NCBI GenBank assembly: GCA_028280565.1
Contig: JANQLQ010000023.1
Location: 1-64,000, forward strand
Source: Fulvivirga sp.
GTDB taxonomy: Bacteria; Bacteroidota; Bacteroidia; Cytophagales; Cyclobacteriaceae
DNA length: 64,000 nt
Direction: 5' to 3'
The notes below the pieces were generated by a model. The model ran no database searches, was not told where the DNA came from, and saw only the letters and a list, made by a program, of their open reading frames with translations. This document shows positions 43,606-52,962 of this stretch, piece after piece. Made by a program: the position numbers and the translations under genes. Within the stretch, counting starts at the first letter, position 1; each line of letters begins with the position of its first letter.

Positions 43606-44304
43606 ATGGGAGTCCCAGATTTAAAGACCTGCCTGAATTTTCTGTCCGTCCTCAAAAAGAACAACAACCGGGAATGGTTCAACGAAAACAAATCCCTGTA
43701 CTTAGAAGCGCATGGGCAATTGGTAGCCTTTGCCGATGCACTACTGGGAAAAATGAATGTACATGACCAAATAGAAACCCCCACCGGGAAAAAGAGCCTG
43801 TTTCGTATTTACCGGGATGTACGCTTTTCGAAAGATAAAACTCCATATCAAACCCATTTTTCAGGGGGATTCAGAAGGGCTACCTGGCAACTGCGCGGAG
43901 GCTATTATTTCCGGATTGAGCCGGGCAACTCCATGATCGCGGGTGGTTTTTGGGGACCTTCTGCCGATGATCTAAAGCACATTCGCCAGCAGGTGGCCCA
44001 AGATGATGTTCCCTTAAGGGAGGTTTTGTCCGATAAAAAGCTTAAATCCTATTTTGGCCAACTCGTAGGAGAGCAAGTAAAAACGGCTCCCAAAGGATTT
44101 TCCAAAGAAGACCCCGCTATCGACTTACTAAGATTCAAGCAGTTTATCCTCACCCATAGCTTTAGCAATGATGAAGTGGTAGCCCCGGATTTCTTGGAAA
44201 AAGTGGATCAAGGATTCAAAAATATGAGACCTTTTTTTGATTACATGAGTGAAATACTAACTACTGACTTGAACGGTGCGCCCCTGGAGTATCAAGAAGA
44301 ATAA
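43606..44304 (+). CDS. DUF2461 (TIGR02453-type) protein
   Basis: This 232-residue cytosolic protein has typical family segments: 'TCLNFLSVLKKNNNREWFNE', 'SLFRIYRDVRFSKDKTPYQT', 'GGYYFRIEPGNSMIAGGFWG'. The biochemical function of the family is not known. It is 137 bp after the membrane oxygenase gene and may or may not share its transcript. Confidence 0.9.
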   Translation: MGVPDLKTCLNFLSVLKKNNNREWFNENKSLYLEAHGQLVAFADALLGKMNVHDQIETPTGKKSLFRIYRDVRFSKDKTPYQTHFSGGFRRATWQLRGGYYFRIEPGNSMIAGGFWGPSADDLKHIRQQVAQDDVPLREVLSDKKLKSYFGQLVGEQVKTAPKGFSKEDPAIDLLRFKQFILTHSFSNDEVVAPDFLEKVDQGFKNMRPFFDYMSEILTTDLNGAPLEYQEE

Positions 44305-44769
44305 AGAGTACTTGGTCAACAGTAGAAAAAATGACGATTACTTTGGGTCGGTTAAAAAATGCTAACTTGTCGCAACTCACCCCAAAGTAAATCTGTGAAT
44401 CAATAGTGCTAAGTTAAGTCTCAAATGATGTACCGGGTACAGGGTGAGCTGTGTTTAAGGTATTGTTCAGTCGGCAATCGGCAAAAGACAGTCGGCAAAA
44501 ATTAGGAGGTTGCCCATTGCCAACTGCCGACTTTAAGAACGGGATTGGAAAAAATAGCTAGCCGTCCAATTACCGTTAACTTAACACTATTGTCTCCCTG
44601 GTTACCCGTAATATTAGTTTTTGTTAGCCTCTCTGTAATAGGCGATTCAAAGCTTTAGATTGCCAGGTAAAAGGTTTGACTATGCCTATTTATTCGTAAG
44701 ATTGCTTAAAAAAATATGCATTATGGTTACAAATCTTACATCGGTTCCGACCTATGAATAAAAAAGAAA
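44305..44769. other. Intergenic region with a MITE A copy
   Basis: It contains MITE A at 44406-44587 and the upstream region of the poly-Asp lipoprotein gene. No gene is recognised. Confidence 0.6.
44406..44587 (-). mobile_element. MITE family A, copy 6 (inverted orientation)
   Basis: GTGCTAAGTTAAG at the left and TTAACTTAACAC at the right, flanked by TA on both sides (44404-44405, 44588-44589). The internal sequence is the reverse complement of the copy at 20812, with 'cctttaag' and 'cttgc' blocks recognisable as 'gactttaagaacgggattgg'. Length is 182 bp. Confidence 0.85.
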
Positions 44770-45684
44770 ATGCTAAAAATGAGAATACCCATTTTGTTGT
44801 TGTCTATAGTTGCTTTACTTACGGCCTGCGGGGAGGAGGATGACCCCGTACAGGACAGTATAAGTCCCCCTGGTAGTGTGAATTGTTCTACTTTTAGTTA
44901 TGCCGATACCCTCTTTTTTTTACGAGAGCAAGCGACCGATTATATTGAATCCACCACCAGTTCTTTGGCCGGGACCTTCGGCGCTTTTCCGGAGGGTCTA
45001 GTCATAGATCCTAATAATGGTGATATTAATATCACCCAAAGTGAGTCTGGTGTCAAGTACGAAGTATTTTATGTTCCCACAGGAGCCACGGATACCTGTA
45101 AGGCTAACGTGACCATTTCGGGGATCAATTACTTAAGTGGAGTGCGTGTCCTTAGTGAAAACGATACCTTGGCAACGCCTTTTTACAATGCCCAGCAAGG
45201 CCTTTTGCCTCCTTGTTCTGATGATGACGACGATGATGATGACGATGACGACGATGATGATGACGACGACGGTTGTGAATTCGACGATGGTCCCGATGAT
45301 GATGACGGAGATGACACGGCAGATGAACCGGCCCCGGGACAGCAGGTTAGGCCCCAAGGAATAGAGATCGATACACTTACCGGGGTTATTAACCTGGCAC
45401 AAACCGTGACCAACGGAACCTTTGGGGCGGTTCCTACAAACGGTGCGACTAAAAGTGTCCGGTTATTTTATCGACTGGATGATAACAGTAACGGTGCCTT
45501 AAATTTTATCGATCTTACCTTCCGTTATTACGCAACACTCGCAGATGTACCACAAAGTTTACTGGATGATGTACAGGATAAAAATGGTAGTTTATTAAGA
45601 AAAAACTTACATAGCACCCATCGTACAATGTCACGTGGTAAACCGAGGCCACCTGAACTTATAATTGTAACAACCTTAAGATAG
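44770..45684 (+). CDS. Lipoprotein with 17-residue poly-Asp tract
   Basis: A 304-residue protein. The lipoprotein signal is 'LLSIVALLTAC' then GEEDD. Two similar beta segments, 'LAGTFGAFPEGLVIDPNNGD' and 'GTFGAVPTNG' after 'EIDTLTGVINL', flank a central run of 17 Asp followed by another Asp-rich patch. The tract is encoded by a GAT/GAC triplet run (about 45218-45270). It would bind calcium or other cations, like thrombospondin-type acidic repeats. The triplet run could change length by slippage without frameshift. The gene ends 43-64 bp before the CHAT gene on the same strand. Confidence 0.75.
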   Translation: MLKMRIPILLLSIVALLTACGEEDDPVQDSISPPGSVNCSTFSYADTLFFLREQATDYIESTTSSLAGTFGAFPEGLVIDPNNGDINITQSESGVKYEVFYVPTGATDTCKANVTISGINYLSGVRVLSENDTLATPFYNAQQGLLPPCSDDDDDDDDDDDDDDDDDGCEFDDGPDDDDGDDTADEPAPGQQVRPQGIEIDTLTGVINLAQTVTNGTFGAVPTNGATKSVRLFYRLDDNSNGALNFIDLTFRYYATLADVPQSLLDDVQDKNGSLLRKNLHSTHRTMSRGKPRPPELIIVTTLR

Positions 45685-45748
45685 TAAGATAGATTGATTT
45701 TATATTCCTTCAGGGCTTCCTAATTTTATGGGTAGCCCATTTTACATT

Positions 45749-48529
45749 ATGCTTGCAAAACGTATTGCTTCTTTATTTGTCTTGGTGCTTTGGCTGGATC
45801 ATACCTGGTCACAAAAGATGGATCGATCAGAAATTGAAAAATTATATTATAAATCAAATATGTTGTTTGATTTAAATGAAATAAATTCTGATAGTATTGC
45901 ATTACTTGGCTTTAAAAATGTTATTAAAGATATTTCTGTCAATGATCAAAAGGACAGTTATATCCTTTTCGACTCGAATATAAAAGCAGGTCGTTTAGAA
46001 CAGACTTATGGTTCATTACCAAGTGCCATCCGCCATTATAAAAGTTGTATTGCCATACAAGAAGAGTTCAAACTTCCGGATACCCTGCTATTCCATCCTT
46101 TTTTGTTTATCGGTATGATCTACTCTACATTAGAGGAAAAAGATTCCGCTATATTGTACATGGAGGAGGCCGAACGCATCTCCAATAAAAACCCAGGAAT
46201 TAGCGAAAGGTATCGCCTTTTTAACTCCTTAGGAGTGATATACTACACCTTGGGGAATTACGTTCAAAGTATCAATTACTTCAGGAAGGCTATCAAAATT
46301 ACACCCCATATTCCAGGGTATAGTGAGTACTTAGTGTCAGCCTATCAAAGTAATATAGGTTCTGCCCTAAGAAAATTAGGAGAATATGACTCGGCAGCCA
46401 ATCTTTATCGAAACATGATCGAGACAGGAGTCAACGAACCCATAGCACTAATGAATTTGGGACGTTGTTTTATTCGCCTCAACTATCCTGACAGTGCTCT
46501 ACGTTATCTAAAGTTATCAAATATAGGATCTGCTTATGTTTATAATTCTGTTGCAGAAGCTTATCTTTTGAAGCAAGATTCGAAATCTGCTTTTACTTAC
46601 CTTAAAAGGGCAATTAAGTTGGCTGATGCAGGCCAAAGCACAACAGTTGTTGCAGGGTACACTTATAAGTTGAAAGGGGATGCACATTTTATGTTAGGAG
46701 CATGGGACTTAGCCTTGAAGAATTATCAAAAATCACTTACAACCTGGGTCAATGATTTTAACGATAGTTCTATTTATGCCAACCCACAAAAGCCTCGTAT
46801 TACTTTTATCTATTACCTTTTTGAAACTTTGATTGCTAAAGCCGGTGTATTTGACAAACTCTACAGGAACAACGAGGACACCCGTGACCTAGCTCAAGCT
46901 ATTGATACCTATGACCTAGCCATGAAAACCTCCGACTTTATAGCAAAAAATTTTGATAATGATGACGCGAGGTTATTCCATTCCTCCATATCATTTTCAG
47001 CTTACCAAGAGGCTGTAGACCTGCTAATATTGGCTTATGTTAACTCCGGGGACAAAAGCTTTATAAAAAAGGCCTTTGAATGGAGTGAACAAAGTAAAGC
47101 GAACAGCTTAGCCATTAATTTGAAGGAGAACCAGTTGAAAAGGAAGAAAAATCTTCCAGATTCTATTATAAGAAGGGAGGGCAATTTAAAATTTTCACTT
47201 TCGCAGCTCTTGAGTAGATTGGACCGTGCCAAGAACCGGGAAGAATCCGATCGTTTGGAAAACGAGATCCTGAATATAGAATTGGCCCTTTCCCGGGTAA
47301 GGGCGAGGTTCCATGACTACGATAGGTATTATCGTCAAAAATTTGCTTATGACAGCGTCAGTATCGACTTCATACAAAAAGAGGTGCTCAGCAACACTAC
47401 TGCATTGCTTTCTTACTTCTACAGTGATTCGACACTTTACCAATTTGTATTGACCCAAGATCATATATCGGCCCATAAGATAGCAATTGATAGAGAATAT
47501 GAAGATGCTATCTTCAGCTTTGAAAACGAACTTCAAACAATCAAGCCAGGCCGGCGATACCAAGGCCACCCAGCGTCAAGGGTAGCGTATAGGCGGCTAT
47601 TTAGTCCCCTGGAGCCGGAATTGAAGGGCATAAAGTCACTGATCATCCTGCCACACGGGCCATTATACGGTATACCGTTTGAAGCGCTTGAAGATGAGAA
47701 TGGACACTACCTGTTGGAAAAATATGATATTACCTATCAATATGCCGCTTCATTTCTTCAAACCAGCGAAAAAGAAGAAGTGGACCTTGAAAAAATGATA
47801 GCCGTGGCTCCTTTCGGAGGTAATGTACAAGGTGACCTGCCCGGTACATTCCTGCCGTTATTATTTTCTGAGCAAGAAATAGAACAACTAGAAGGCATAA
47901 AACTGACCCGGGAGCAAGGCACAAAATCCAACTTTTTGAAGTATAAAGATGAGGTATCTGTGATCCATTTGGCAACCCATGCCATAGTAAACAACGAGGA
48001 CCCTTCTCGATCTTTTATTGCTTTTTCCCCCGATAAGGCCGAGGAAAATAACTATAAACTTTTTGCTCATGAGCTTTACAACACTACCATGAGCCAGACC
48101 CAGCTGGCTTTCCTTAGCGCTTGTGAAACGGCTCAAGGAAAACTAGTGAGTGGTGAGGGCATTATGAGCCTTTCCCGGGCTTTTGCGTATGCTGGCTGCC
48201 CAAATATGATTACCTCCTTGTGGAAAGCAGAAGATCATACCACGGCTTTTATCAGCCAACGGTTCTATCATCACCTAAAAAATGGGCTGGATTTTTCCAA
48301 AGCGTTACGCCAAGCTAAGATCGACTTATTGCAAAGTCCTCAATACGCCCAATTCCATTCTCCCTCCTACTGGTCTCATCTCGTATTTGTGGGTAGCCCT
48401 AGCGCACATTCCAACACTCAACCTGCCTGGGTTTATGTGCTAGTGCTACTTGCGTTGGTAGGGTTTTTGGCATACAAAGGGAGACGTATTTTGAAACGGA
48501 GTGTACTAAAAAATAAGGTCAGCAAATAA
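45749..48529 (+). CDS. TPR-CHAT domain membrane protein (caspase-like protease fold)
   Basis: A protein of about 926 residues from ATG 45749 with a signal peptide (ends 'DHTWSQ'); an in-frame ATG at 45728 would lengthen the signal. Many TPR-like helical repeats (about residues 60-400) are followed by a coiled region (about 460-540) and a C-terminal CHAT domain (about 580-890). The catalytic His and Cys are H744 in 'VIHLATHA' and C792 in 'FLSACETAQG', both present. A last hydrophobic segment ('WVYVLVLLALVGFLAY') and basic tail suggest anchoring. CHAT proteins are caspase relatives, often in defence or signalling modules. Its partner may be the poly-Asp lipoprotein just upstream. Substrate unknown. 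Confidence 0.88.
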   Translation: MLAKRIASLFVLVLWLDHTWSQKMDRSEIEKLYYKSNMLFDLNEINSDSIALLGFKNVIKDISVNDQKDSYILFDSNIKAGRLEQTYGSLPSAIRHYKSCIAIQEEFKLPDTLLFHPFLFIGMIYSTLEEKDSAILYMEEAERISNKNPGISERYRLFNSLGVIYYTLGNYVQSINYFRKAIKITPHIPGYSEYLVSAYQSNIGSALRKLGEYDSAANLYRNMIETGVNEPIALMNLGRCFIRLNYPDSALRYLKLSNIGSAYVYNSVAEAYLLKQDSKSAFTYLKRAIKLADAGQSTTVVAGYTYKLKGDAHFMLGAWDLALKNYQKSLTTWVNDFNDSSIYANPQKPRITFIYYLFETLIAKAGVFDKLYRNNEDTRDLAQAIDTYDLAMKTSDFIAKNFDNDDARLFHSSISFSAYQEAVDLLILAYVNSGDKSFIKKAFEWSEQSKANSLAINLKENQLKRKKNLPDSIIRREGNLKFSLSQLLSRLDRAKNREESDRLENEILNIELALSRVRARFHDYDRYYRQKFAYDSVSIDFIQKEVLSNTTALLSYFYSDSTLYQFVLTQDHISAHKIAIDREYEDAIFSFENELQTIKPGRRYQGHPASRVAYRRLFSPLEPELKGIKSLIILPHGPLYGIPFEALEDENGHYLLEKYDITYQYAASFLQTSEKEEVDLEKMIAVAPFGGNVQGDLPGTFLPLLFSEQEIEQLEGIKLTREQGTKSNFLKYKDEVSVIHLATHAIVNNEDPSRSFIAFSPDKAEENNYKLFAHELYNTTMSQTQLAFLSACETAQGKLVSGEGIMSLSRAFAYAGCPNMITSLWKAEDHTTAFISQRFYHHLKNGLDFSKALRQAKIDLLQSPQYAQFHSPSYWSHLVFVGSPSAHSNTQPAWVYVLVLLALVGFLAYKGRRILKRSVLKNKVSK

Positions 48530-48570
48530 CTGGCAGCATTTCCCCCCGGTCATTCCTTACTTTCTGACAT

Positions 48571-48734
48571 CGTCATTCCTTCCAGCCTGTGCGTTGGGCT
48601 GGGCGTGACAAGGAATCCGCGAAGTCGCGAAACGAATGCCTAGTTTAATCACAAAAAGAACGATGCACGTTCAACGACCCAGCAGATCCCGGCTCTCGTA
48701 CAAGCTTACCTCCTCACCACCGGCCGGAATGACG
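48571..48734 (+). repeat. Repeat family D, copy 1 (CGTCATTCC inverted ends)
   Basis: The left end is CGTCATTCC and the right end GGAATGACG. The left half ('ttccagcctgtgcgttgggc', 'gggcgtgacaaggaatccgc', 'gaagtcgcgaaacgaa') is nearly identical to the reverse complement of 54952-55133; the right half is more diverged. Non-coding, MITE-like. Confidence 0.7.
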
Positions 48735-48846
48735 ATCCTGTTTTAATTTTTGGGTTTTACCTGGGCAGGTAAAACTTGAGTGATGTCATTCCATTGCCTA
48801 GGAGCGGGTTTGAAAAACTCGCTCCTTAACCCTTATAAATGGCCCG

Positions 48847-48934
48847 TGTTTGCCACGCGGACCCCTTGAGACGACAGGGCACTGACGCCAGCATTTGTAA
48901 TGCGGGTATCCAACGTACACTACGATCAAGACGA
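48847..48934 (+). repeat. Repeat family E, copy 2
   Basis: The same ordered blocks as 41998-42090: 'acgcggacccc', 'gggcactgacgc', 'agcatttgtaatgcgggta', 'ccaacg', 'ctacgatcaagacgaa'. No coding sequence. Confidence 0.6.
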
Positions 48935-49062
48935 AAAACTTCCTCGAACCGATTACAAACCTCCTTTTCGCCTCGACTAATGATCATGGACGCCTGCCGG
49001 ACTGGAAGGCACCTGGAAACCCGGAAAATTGATAAGTATAACATTAAAATTAACATCACATC

Positions 49063-49521
49063 ATGATTAAAAAGAAATCAGTTGCTAGCGTTTTTAGTTT
49101 GGCTGTATGCTTGGCCATTATGTGGCCTGTTCATCAAAATTGGGTGAAAAACCCTAAGGATGATTTTCCCTTATCTTATTACCCCATGTTCTCACATGAG
49201 AGAAAAGAAACGCATTCCCTGCCTTATTTTGTGGGTTATGATGCTTCGGGGGATCGCTACTGTATTCCATACAAGTATATCGGGACAGGCGGCTTTAACC
49301 AGGTGCGCCGCCAGGTCAATAAACGAGCGCGTAACGGTGATGTAGAGAAGATCACTCAAAAAGTGGCCCGTAAGCTGGCCAAGTGTAAGGAATATCCCCT
49401 GAATAACGTGGTCAGGGTGGAAATGGTGAGAGGCAAGTACAACTTGGATGAATACTTCCTTTCAGACAACAAGCTGCCCATTAAGGAAAAAGTTTATAGC
49501 TACCAAAACATTGAAAAATAA
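49063..49521 (+). CDS. Small exported or membrane-anchored partner of the HTTM-DCC protein
   Basis: This 152-residue protein has one N-terminal hydrophobic segment ('VASVFSLAVCLAIMWPV') and a basic C-terminal domain of no recognised family ('YCIPYKYIGTGGFNQVRRQV', 'KKVARKLAKCK'-like charged helices). Its stop (TAATG) overlaps the start of the next gene by one base, so the two are translationally coupled. The pairing suggests a shared membrane complex. Confidence 0.72.
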   Translation: MIKKKSVASVFSLAVCLAIMWPVHQNWVKNPKDDFPLSYYPMFSHERKETHSLPYFVGYDASGDRYCIPYKYIGTGGFNQVRRQVNKRARNGDVEKITQKVARKLAKCKEYPLNNVVRVEMVRGKYNLDEYFLSDNKLPIKEKVYSYQNIEK

Positions 49522-50861
49522 TGAAAGCCATAGTATTAAGACTTGAAAGATTTTGGTACAGTCCAGCCCCGGCTGAAAGACTGGCCATATTACGTTGGGC
49601 TTCCGGGGGATTTTCATTGTGGTATTTGCTGACGCGGTTTGATATGGTGCAGAGGATGGCCCGCTCGGATAGCTCCATGTTCGAACCGGTAGGATTAGCC
49701 AATATCCTTACCGATCCGCTTCCGCCTGTAATGTTTACAGCGCTTTACTCATTGGGCATTGCATTGAACGTAGCTTACATAATGGGATGGAAGTTCAAAT
49801 GGACCGGCCCGGTGTTCGCGCTCTTGCTCTTATTCTTGCTTAGCTACCGGAATTCTTGGTCCATGATCTATCATAGCCGTATAGCGCTAGTACTGCATGT
49901 GCTGGTGATCGGCTTTGTTTCATCTGCAGATGCTTATTCTTTTGATGCGTGGTGGAGAAAAAGAAAAGGCCAATTCAAAAATACGGCAAGCCATTGGCGC
50001 TACGGTTGGCCTATAAAGCTGGTATGCCTGGCCACGGTGCTCACTTATTTTTTGTCCGGGGTGGCCAAAGTGTTTGGAGAGTTGGCCTGGCAGTGGGTCA
50101 CCGGAAGCGCTATGCGATCGCAGGTGGCCATAGATACATTGAGAAAGAATATGCTGGGAGAAATGTCCTCGCCATTGTTCGAGTGGCTCTACCCGCATAC
50201 TGAATTATTCATGATCATGGGCATTACTACATTTATACTGGAACTCGGTGCCCCGCTGGCTATGATCAACAAGAGAGTAGGTATGGCCTGGGCCGTTTTA
50301 ACTTGGCTCATGCACTGGGGCATCTTTGCCATTATGGGGATCCGGTTCAGGTACCAAATGACCTTCCTGATCTTTTTACCCTTCTTTGATGTGGAAAAGG
50401 TAATCCCTTATCTTAAAAAACGGCTGTTCGACAAAAAACAGGTCCCAGTAGTTGAAACAGGTGCCGGTGGAGGTTCGTCGGTGGTTCTTTTTGATGGGCT
50501 ATGTAATTTCTGCGATCGGACGGTACGATTTGTGATCGATAATGACGATAAAAATGTCTTTCGTTTTGCTTCACAACAGTCGGGAATAGGGAAAAAGCTG
50601 CTGGAAGAATACAACGCTCCCAAGGATACTTCCACTATTGTTTTGATCGAAGACGCGCGGGTGTATACCCGAAGCACCGCCATATTCAGAATACTGAAAC
50701 GGCTTAGGAGCCCTTTTAACCTTTTGTATGTACTTATTTTTTTGCCCCTGCCTTTACGTGAGATGGGCTACAAACTTTTTGCAAAATACCGTTACCGATG
50801 GTTCGGTGTAAAAAACGCTTGTGAGCTTCCAACACCACAAGTACAAGCAAAATTTTTATAA
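49521..50861 (+). CDS. HTTM-domain membrane protein fused to a DCC-type thiol oxidoreductase domain
   Basis: A 446-residue protein. Residues about 1-300 form the HTTM region, a multi-helix membrane domain shared with vitamin K-dependent gamma-carboxylases ('RLAILRWASGGFSLWYLLTR', 'HSRIALVLHVLVIGFVSSAD', 'GMAWAVLTWLMHWGIFAIM'). Residues about 318-446 form a DCC/DUF393 domain with the DxLCxxC motif at C328-C331 ('VLFDGLCNFC'). The N-terminal chain could be an enzyme of quinone or vitamin K type chemistry and the DCC domain a thiol-disulfide partner; this is inference. A terminator follows the gene. Confidence 0.85.
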   Translation: MKAIVLRLERFWYSPAPAERLAILRWASGGFSLWYLLTRFDMVQRMARSDSSMFEPVGLANILTDPLPPVMFTALYSLGIALNVAYIMGWKFKWTGPVFALLLLFLLSYRNSWSMIYHSRIALVLHVLVIGFVSSADAYSFDAWWRKRKGQFKNTASHWRYGWPIKLVCLATVLTYFLSGVAKVFGELAWQWVTGSAMRSQVAIDTLRKNMLGEMSSPLFEWLYPHTELFMIMGITTFILELGAPLAMINKRVGMAWAVLTWLMHWGIFAIMGIRFRYQMTFLIFLPFFDVEKVIPYLKKRLFDKKQVPVVETGAGGGSSVVLFDGLCNFCDRTVRFVIDNDDKNVFRFASQQSGIGKKLLEEYNAPKDTSTIVLIEDARVYTRSTAIFRILKRLRSPFNLLYVLIFLPLPLREMGYKLFAKYRYRWFGVKNACELPTPQVQAKFL

Positions 50862-50865
50862 GCTA

Positions 50866-50919
50866 TCCCGGCCATACAAGTACTCACGATTAGGTGGTAT
50901 TGTAGGCCGGGAATTTTTT
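50866..50919 (+). terminator. Intrinsic terminator after the HTTM-DCC gene
   Basis: TCCCGGCC (50866-50873) pairs with GGCCGGGA (50905-50912), followed by ATTTTTTG. The stem is strong though the loop is long (31 nt). Confidence 0.7.
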
Positions 50920-51035
50920 GTGAAATCAGATTACATTTTCTCACTTCACTTCGACTAATAATCAAAGATCCAAAGCAAACCCAAGACTGCGACCGATCGA
51001 CTTATTTTTTTAACTGTAAAAGTAGTAACACTATC

Positions 51036-51800
51036 ATGCCTTCAACTAAAGCAATATTTTTTGTTTCAATAGCTATTTTACTCGGTGGTAATACATTCTC
51101 GCAAGATGCTACAAAGCTTTGGATGGGGCTGAATGCCCAAGCCAGGATCACCCGGGAGTGGCGAGTATCTGTTGGTCAGCTGTATATGTTCAACAGGGGG
51201 CCATTGGACCTAACCACGGTGCAAAGTAGCGTGAACGTTACCTACCGCTGTAATAGGCGATGGAGACTAGGGTTAGGCTATCAACAATCTTATGATCCTT
51301 TTGATCTTATCACAGAAGAGCGTAACCGGTTAACCGCCCGCGCCAGCTATGCGGGTAATTTTCAAAACATCCGTGCCCTTCACTTTTTCCGGACAGAGTG
51401 GCACTTCCCTGAAAGAAGTAAATTCGAATACCGCCTGCGTTATGCCTTTCGCATTCACCGCCGTAATTGGGACCTTCCCCTGCGGGCCCGGCCATTTATG
51501 ACCAATGAATTCCACTATTACATATCTGGCAGACCACTGTGGTATCGTGACAATGCCGGCGAACGGGTTGTACGCCAATCACCGGATGGACTTCACGCTC
51601 ACCGTATTACCCTCGGGGTTCGTATATCGCCCATGAAAAGAACTAACGTCACCTTAAGATTCATGCGTCAAACAGAATTTAACCTAGGGAATAAGTACCG
51701 CAGGATCAATGTCGAGGATCCAAGAAATGGGAAGGTAAGACGCAAATTCAACAATTTCTCGGCACTTGTGATCAGTACTTCTTATCGATTTAGCATGTAA
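51036..51800 (+). CDS. Outer-membrane beta-barrel protein (DUF2490-type)
   Basis: This 254-residue protein has a signal peptide ending near 'TFSQDA'. The mature part has alternating strands rich in Arg, Tyr, Phe ('KLWMGLNAQARITREWRVSV', 'RLGLGYQQSYD', 'FRTEWHFPERSKFEYRLRYA'), the DUF2490 pattern, and ends in aromatic 'TSYRFSM'. It is 81 bp upstream of the P-loop NTPase/ABC genes on the same strand, so it may share their function. Function unknown. Confidence 0.72.
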   Translation: MPSTKAIFFVSIAILLGGNTFSQDATKLWMGLNAQARITREWRVSVGQLYMFNRGPLDLTTVQSSVNVTYRCNRRWRLGLGYQQSYDPFDLITEERNRLTARASYAGNFQNIRALHFFRTEWHFPERSKFEYRLRYAFRIHRRNWDLPLRARPFMTNEFHYYISGRPLWYRDNAGERVVRQSPDGLHAHRITLGVRISPMKRTNVTLRFMRQTEFNLGNKYRRINVEDPRNGKVRRKFNNFSALVISTSYRFSM

Positions 51801-51881
51801 CCAAAATGAATTAGACAAAAGCAACCGTTGATTACGTCTTGTGGCTTGACCAAAGAAATAAAAAAATAAAATCCTAAAATT

Positions 51882-52961
51882 ATGACGACCATTAAGAAAT
51901 CAATTATCTGTAAAAATATTAACGATTACCAGTTGGACGAATCGATAAAAACGGATCATCAACCCAAGGCCGGTGATGTGGCCATTTTTGAGGTCCTGGA
52001 GATCGGCAGCCTAAACTCCATTCAAAATGAGGAGGGCAGGAATTGTAGCATCTTCGAAGGGGACCGGATCATGGTAACTTTTGGAAATAGATATGCCAGT
52101 AACCAGTTTGAAGGCTATATCCCCGAGGGATACCAAGAGGTATATGACCTTTTAGGAAAAGGTGGTGTGGCTGGCATCGTCAAATCTATGTATTACAAAT
52201 TAGAACTGTTAGGTACTACAAAGCTGAAATTAGTCGGGTATGCCACTGACCGTGACGGCGAGGTGATCAATACGATCTACAACAACGTGGCCACGACTAA
52301 ATTCAATGGGAAAAAGAAAAGGAAGTATAAAATGATCCTTTCCATTGGTTCTAGCATGGACAGTGGTAAGACCACCTCTGCGGCTTACCTCTGCCGGGGA
52401 TTAAAGGCCGCAGGCCACAAAGTAGCCTTTTTTAAACTTACGGGCACTGTTTTCAACAAAGACAAGATGCTTGCCTACGACTGTGGGGCGGATTTTGCCA
52501 CTGATTTTGCTGATTTCGGCTTTCCTTCCACGTACCTCTGCTCGTTAGATTGCCTCAGGGACCTCTACGCCGGGTTGTTAGATGAAGTGGAAAAGGCCGC
52601 CCCGGGTTATGTCGTTATAGAGATTGCCGATGGTCTTCTCCAGCGAGAGACCGAAATGTTGATCAATGACAAAACTTTTATGTCTACCATAGATCATGTA
52701 TTATTTTCTTGTGGTGATAGCCTCAGCGCTTTGCAAGGGGTGACCCTTCTAAGGAGTAAAGGGATAGAACCTTTCGGCCTCAGCGGAATGATCAATACGA
52801 GCCCACTTTTAGTGGATGAGGTCAATGGGAATTTAAAACTTCCTCTTTTGAACCTTACAGACCTGGCCTCTAAAAACATCGTCAACCTGTTAAAGCCGAA
52901 AGCCGGTGCCAAGCTTGAAAAAAAGATGGCATCGGCTCGGTATGTATTAGAAGTAGCATAA
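51882..52961 (+). CDS. P-loop NTPase with BioD/MobB/DUF1611-like core
   Basis: This 359-residue cytosolic protein has an N-terminal beta-rich domain (about residues 30-140, 'AGDVAIFEVLEIGSLNSIQN'). A P-loop domain follows: 'IGSSMDSGKTTSAAYLCRGL' is the Walker A region, very like dethiobiotin-synthetase/MobB relatives, with 'GHKVAFFKLTGTV' after it, and 'YVVIEIADGLLQRET' as a Walker B-like strand. No exact family is recognised. The ABC exporter gene starts two bases after its stop, so co-translation is certain. It probably supplies or controls substrate for the exporter. Function unknown. Confidence 0.7.
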   Translation: MTTIKKSIICKNINDYQLDESIKTDHQPKAGDVAIFEVLEIGSLNSIQNEEGRNCSIFEGDRIMVTFGNRYASNQFEGYIPEGYQEVYDLLGKGGVAGIVKSMYYKLELLGTTKLKLVGYATDRDGEVINTIYNNVATTKFNGKKKRKYKMILSIGSSMDSGKTTSAAYLCRGLKAAGHKVAFFKLTGTVFNKDKMLAYDCGADFATDFADFGFPSTYLCSLDCLRDLYAGLLDEVEKAAPGYVVIEIADGLLQRETEMLINDKTFMSTIDHVLFSCGDSLSALQGVTLLRSKGIEPFGLSGMINTSPLLVDEVNGNLKLPLLNLTDLASKNIVNLLKPKAGAKLEKKMASARYVLEVA

Positions 52962-52962
52962 C

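Larger units (their letters stand above)
48530..49062. other. Intergenic region with repeats D and E
   Basis: No supported gene. It holds repeat D copy 1 (48571-48734), a family C-like hairpin (about 48802-48826) and repeat E copy 2 (48847-48934). It is a cluster of small mobile or palindromic elements. Confidence 0.6.

Noticed and set aside
45133..45413. Open frames rich in Ser, Val/Ile or Met across the Asp tract
   Set aside because: They are shadows of the GAT/GAC triplet run in other frames, not genes.
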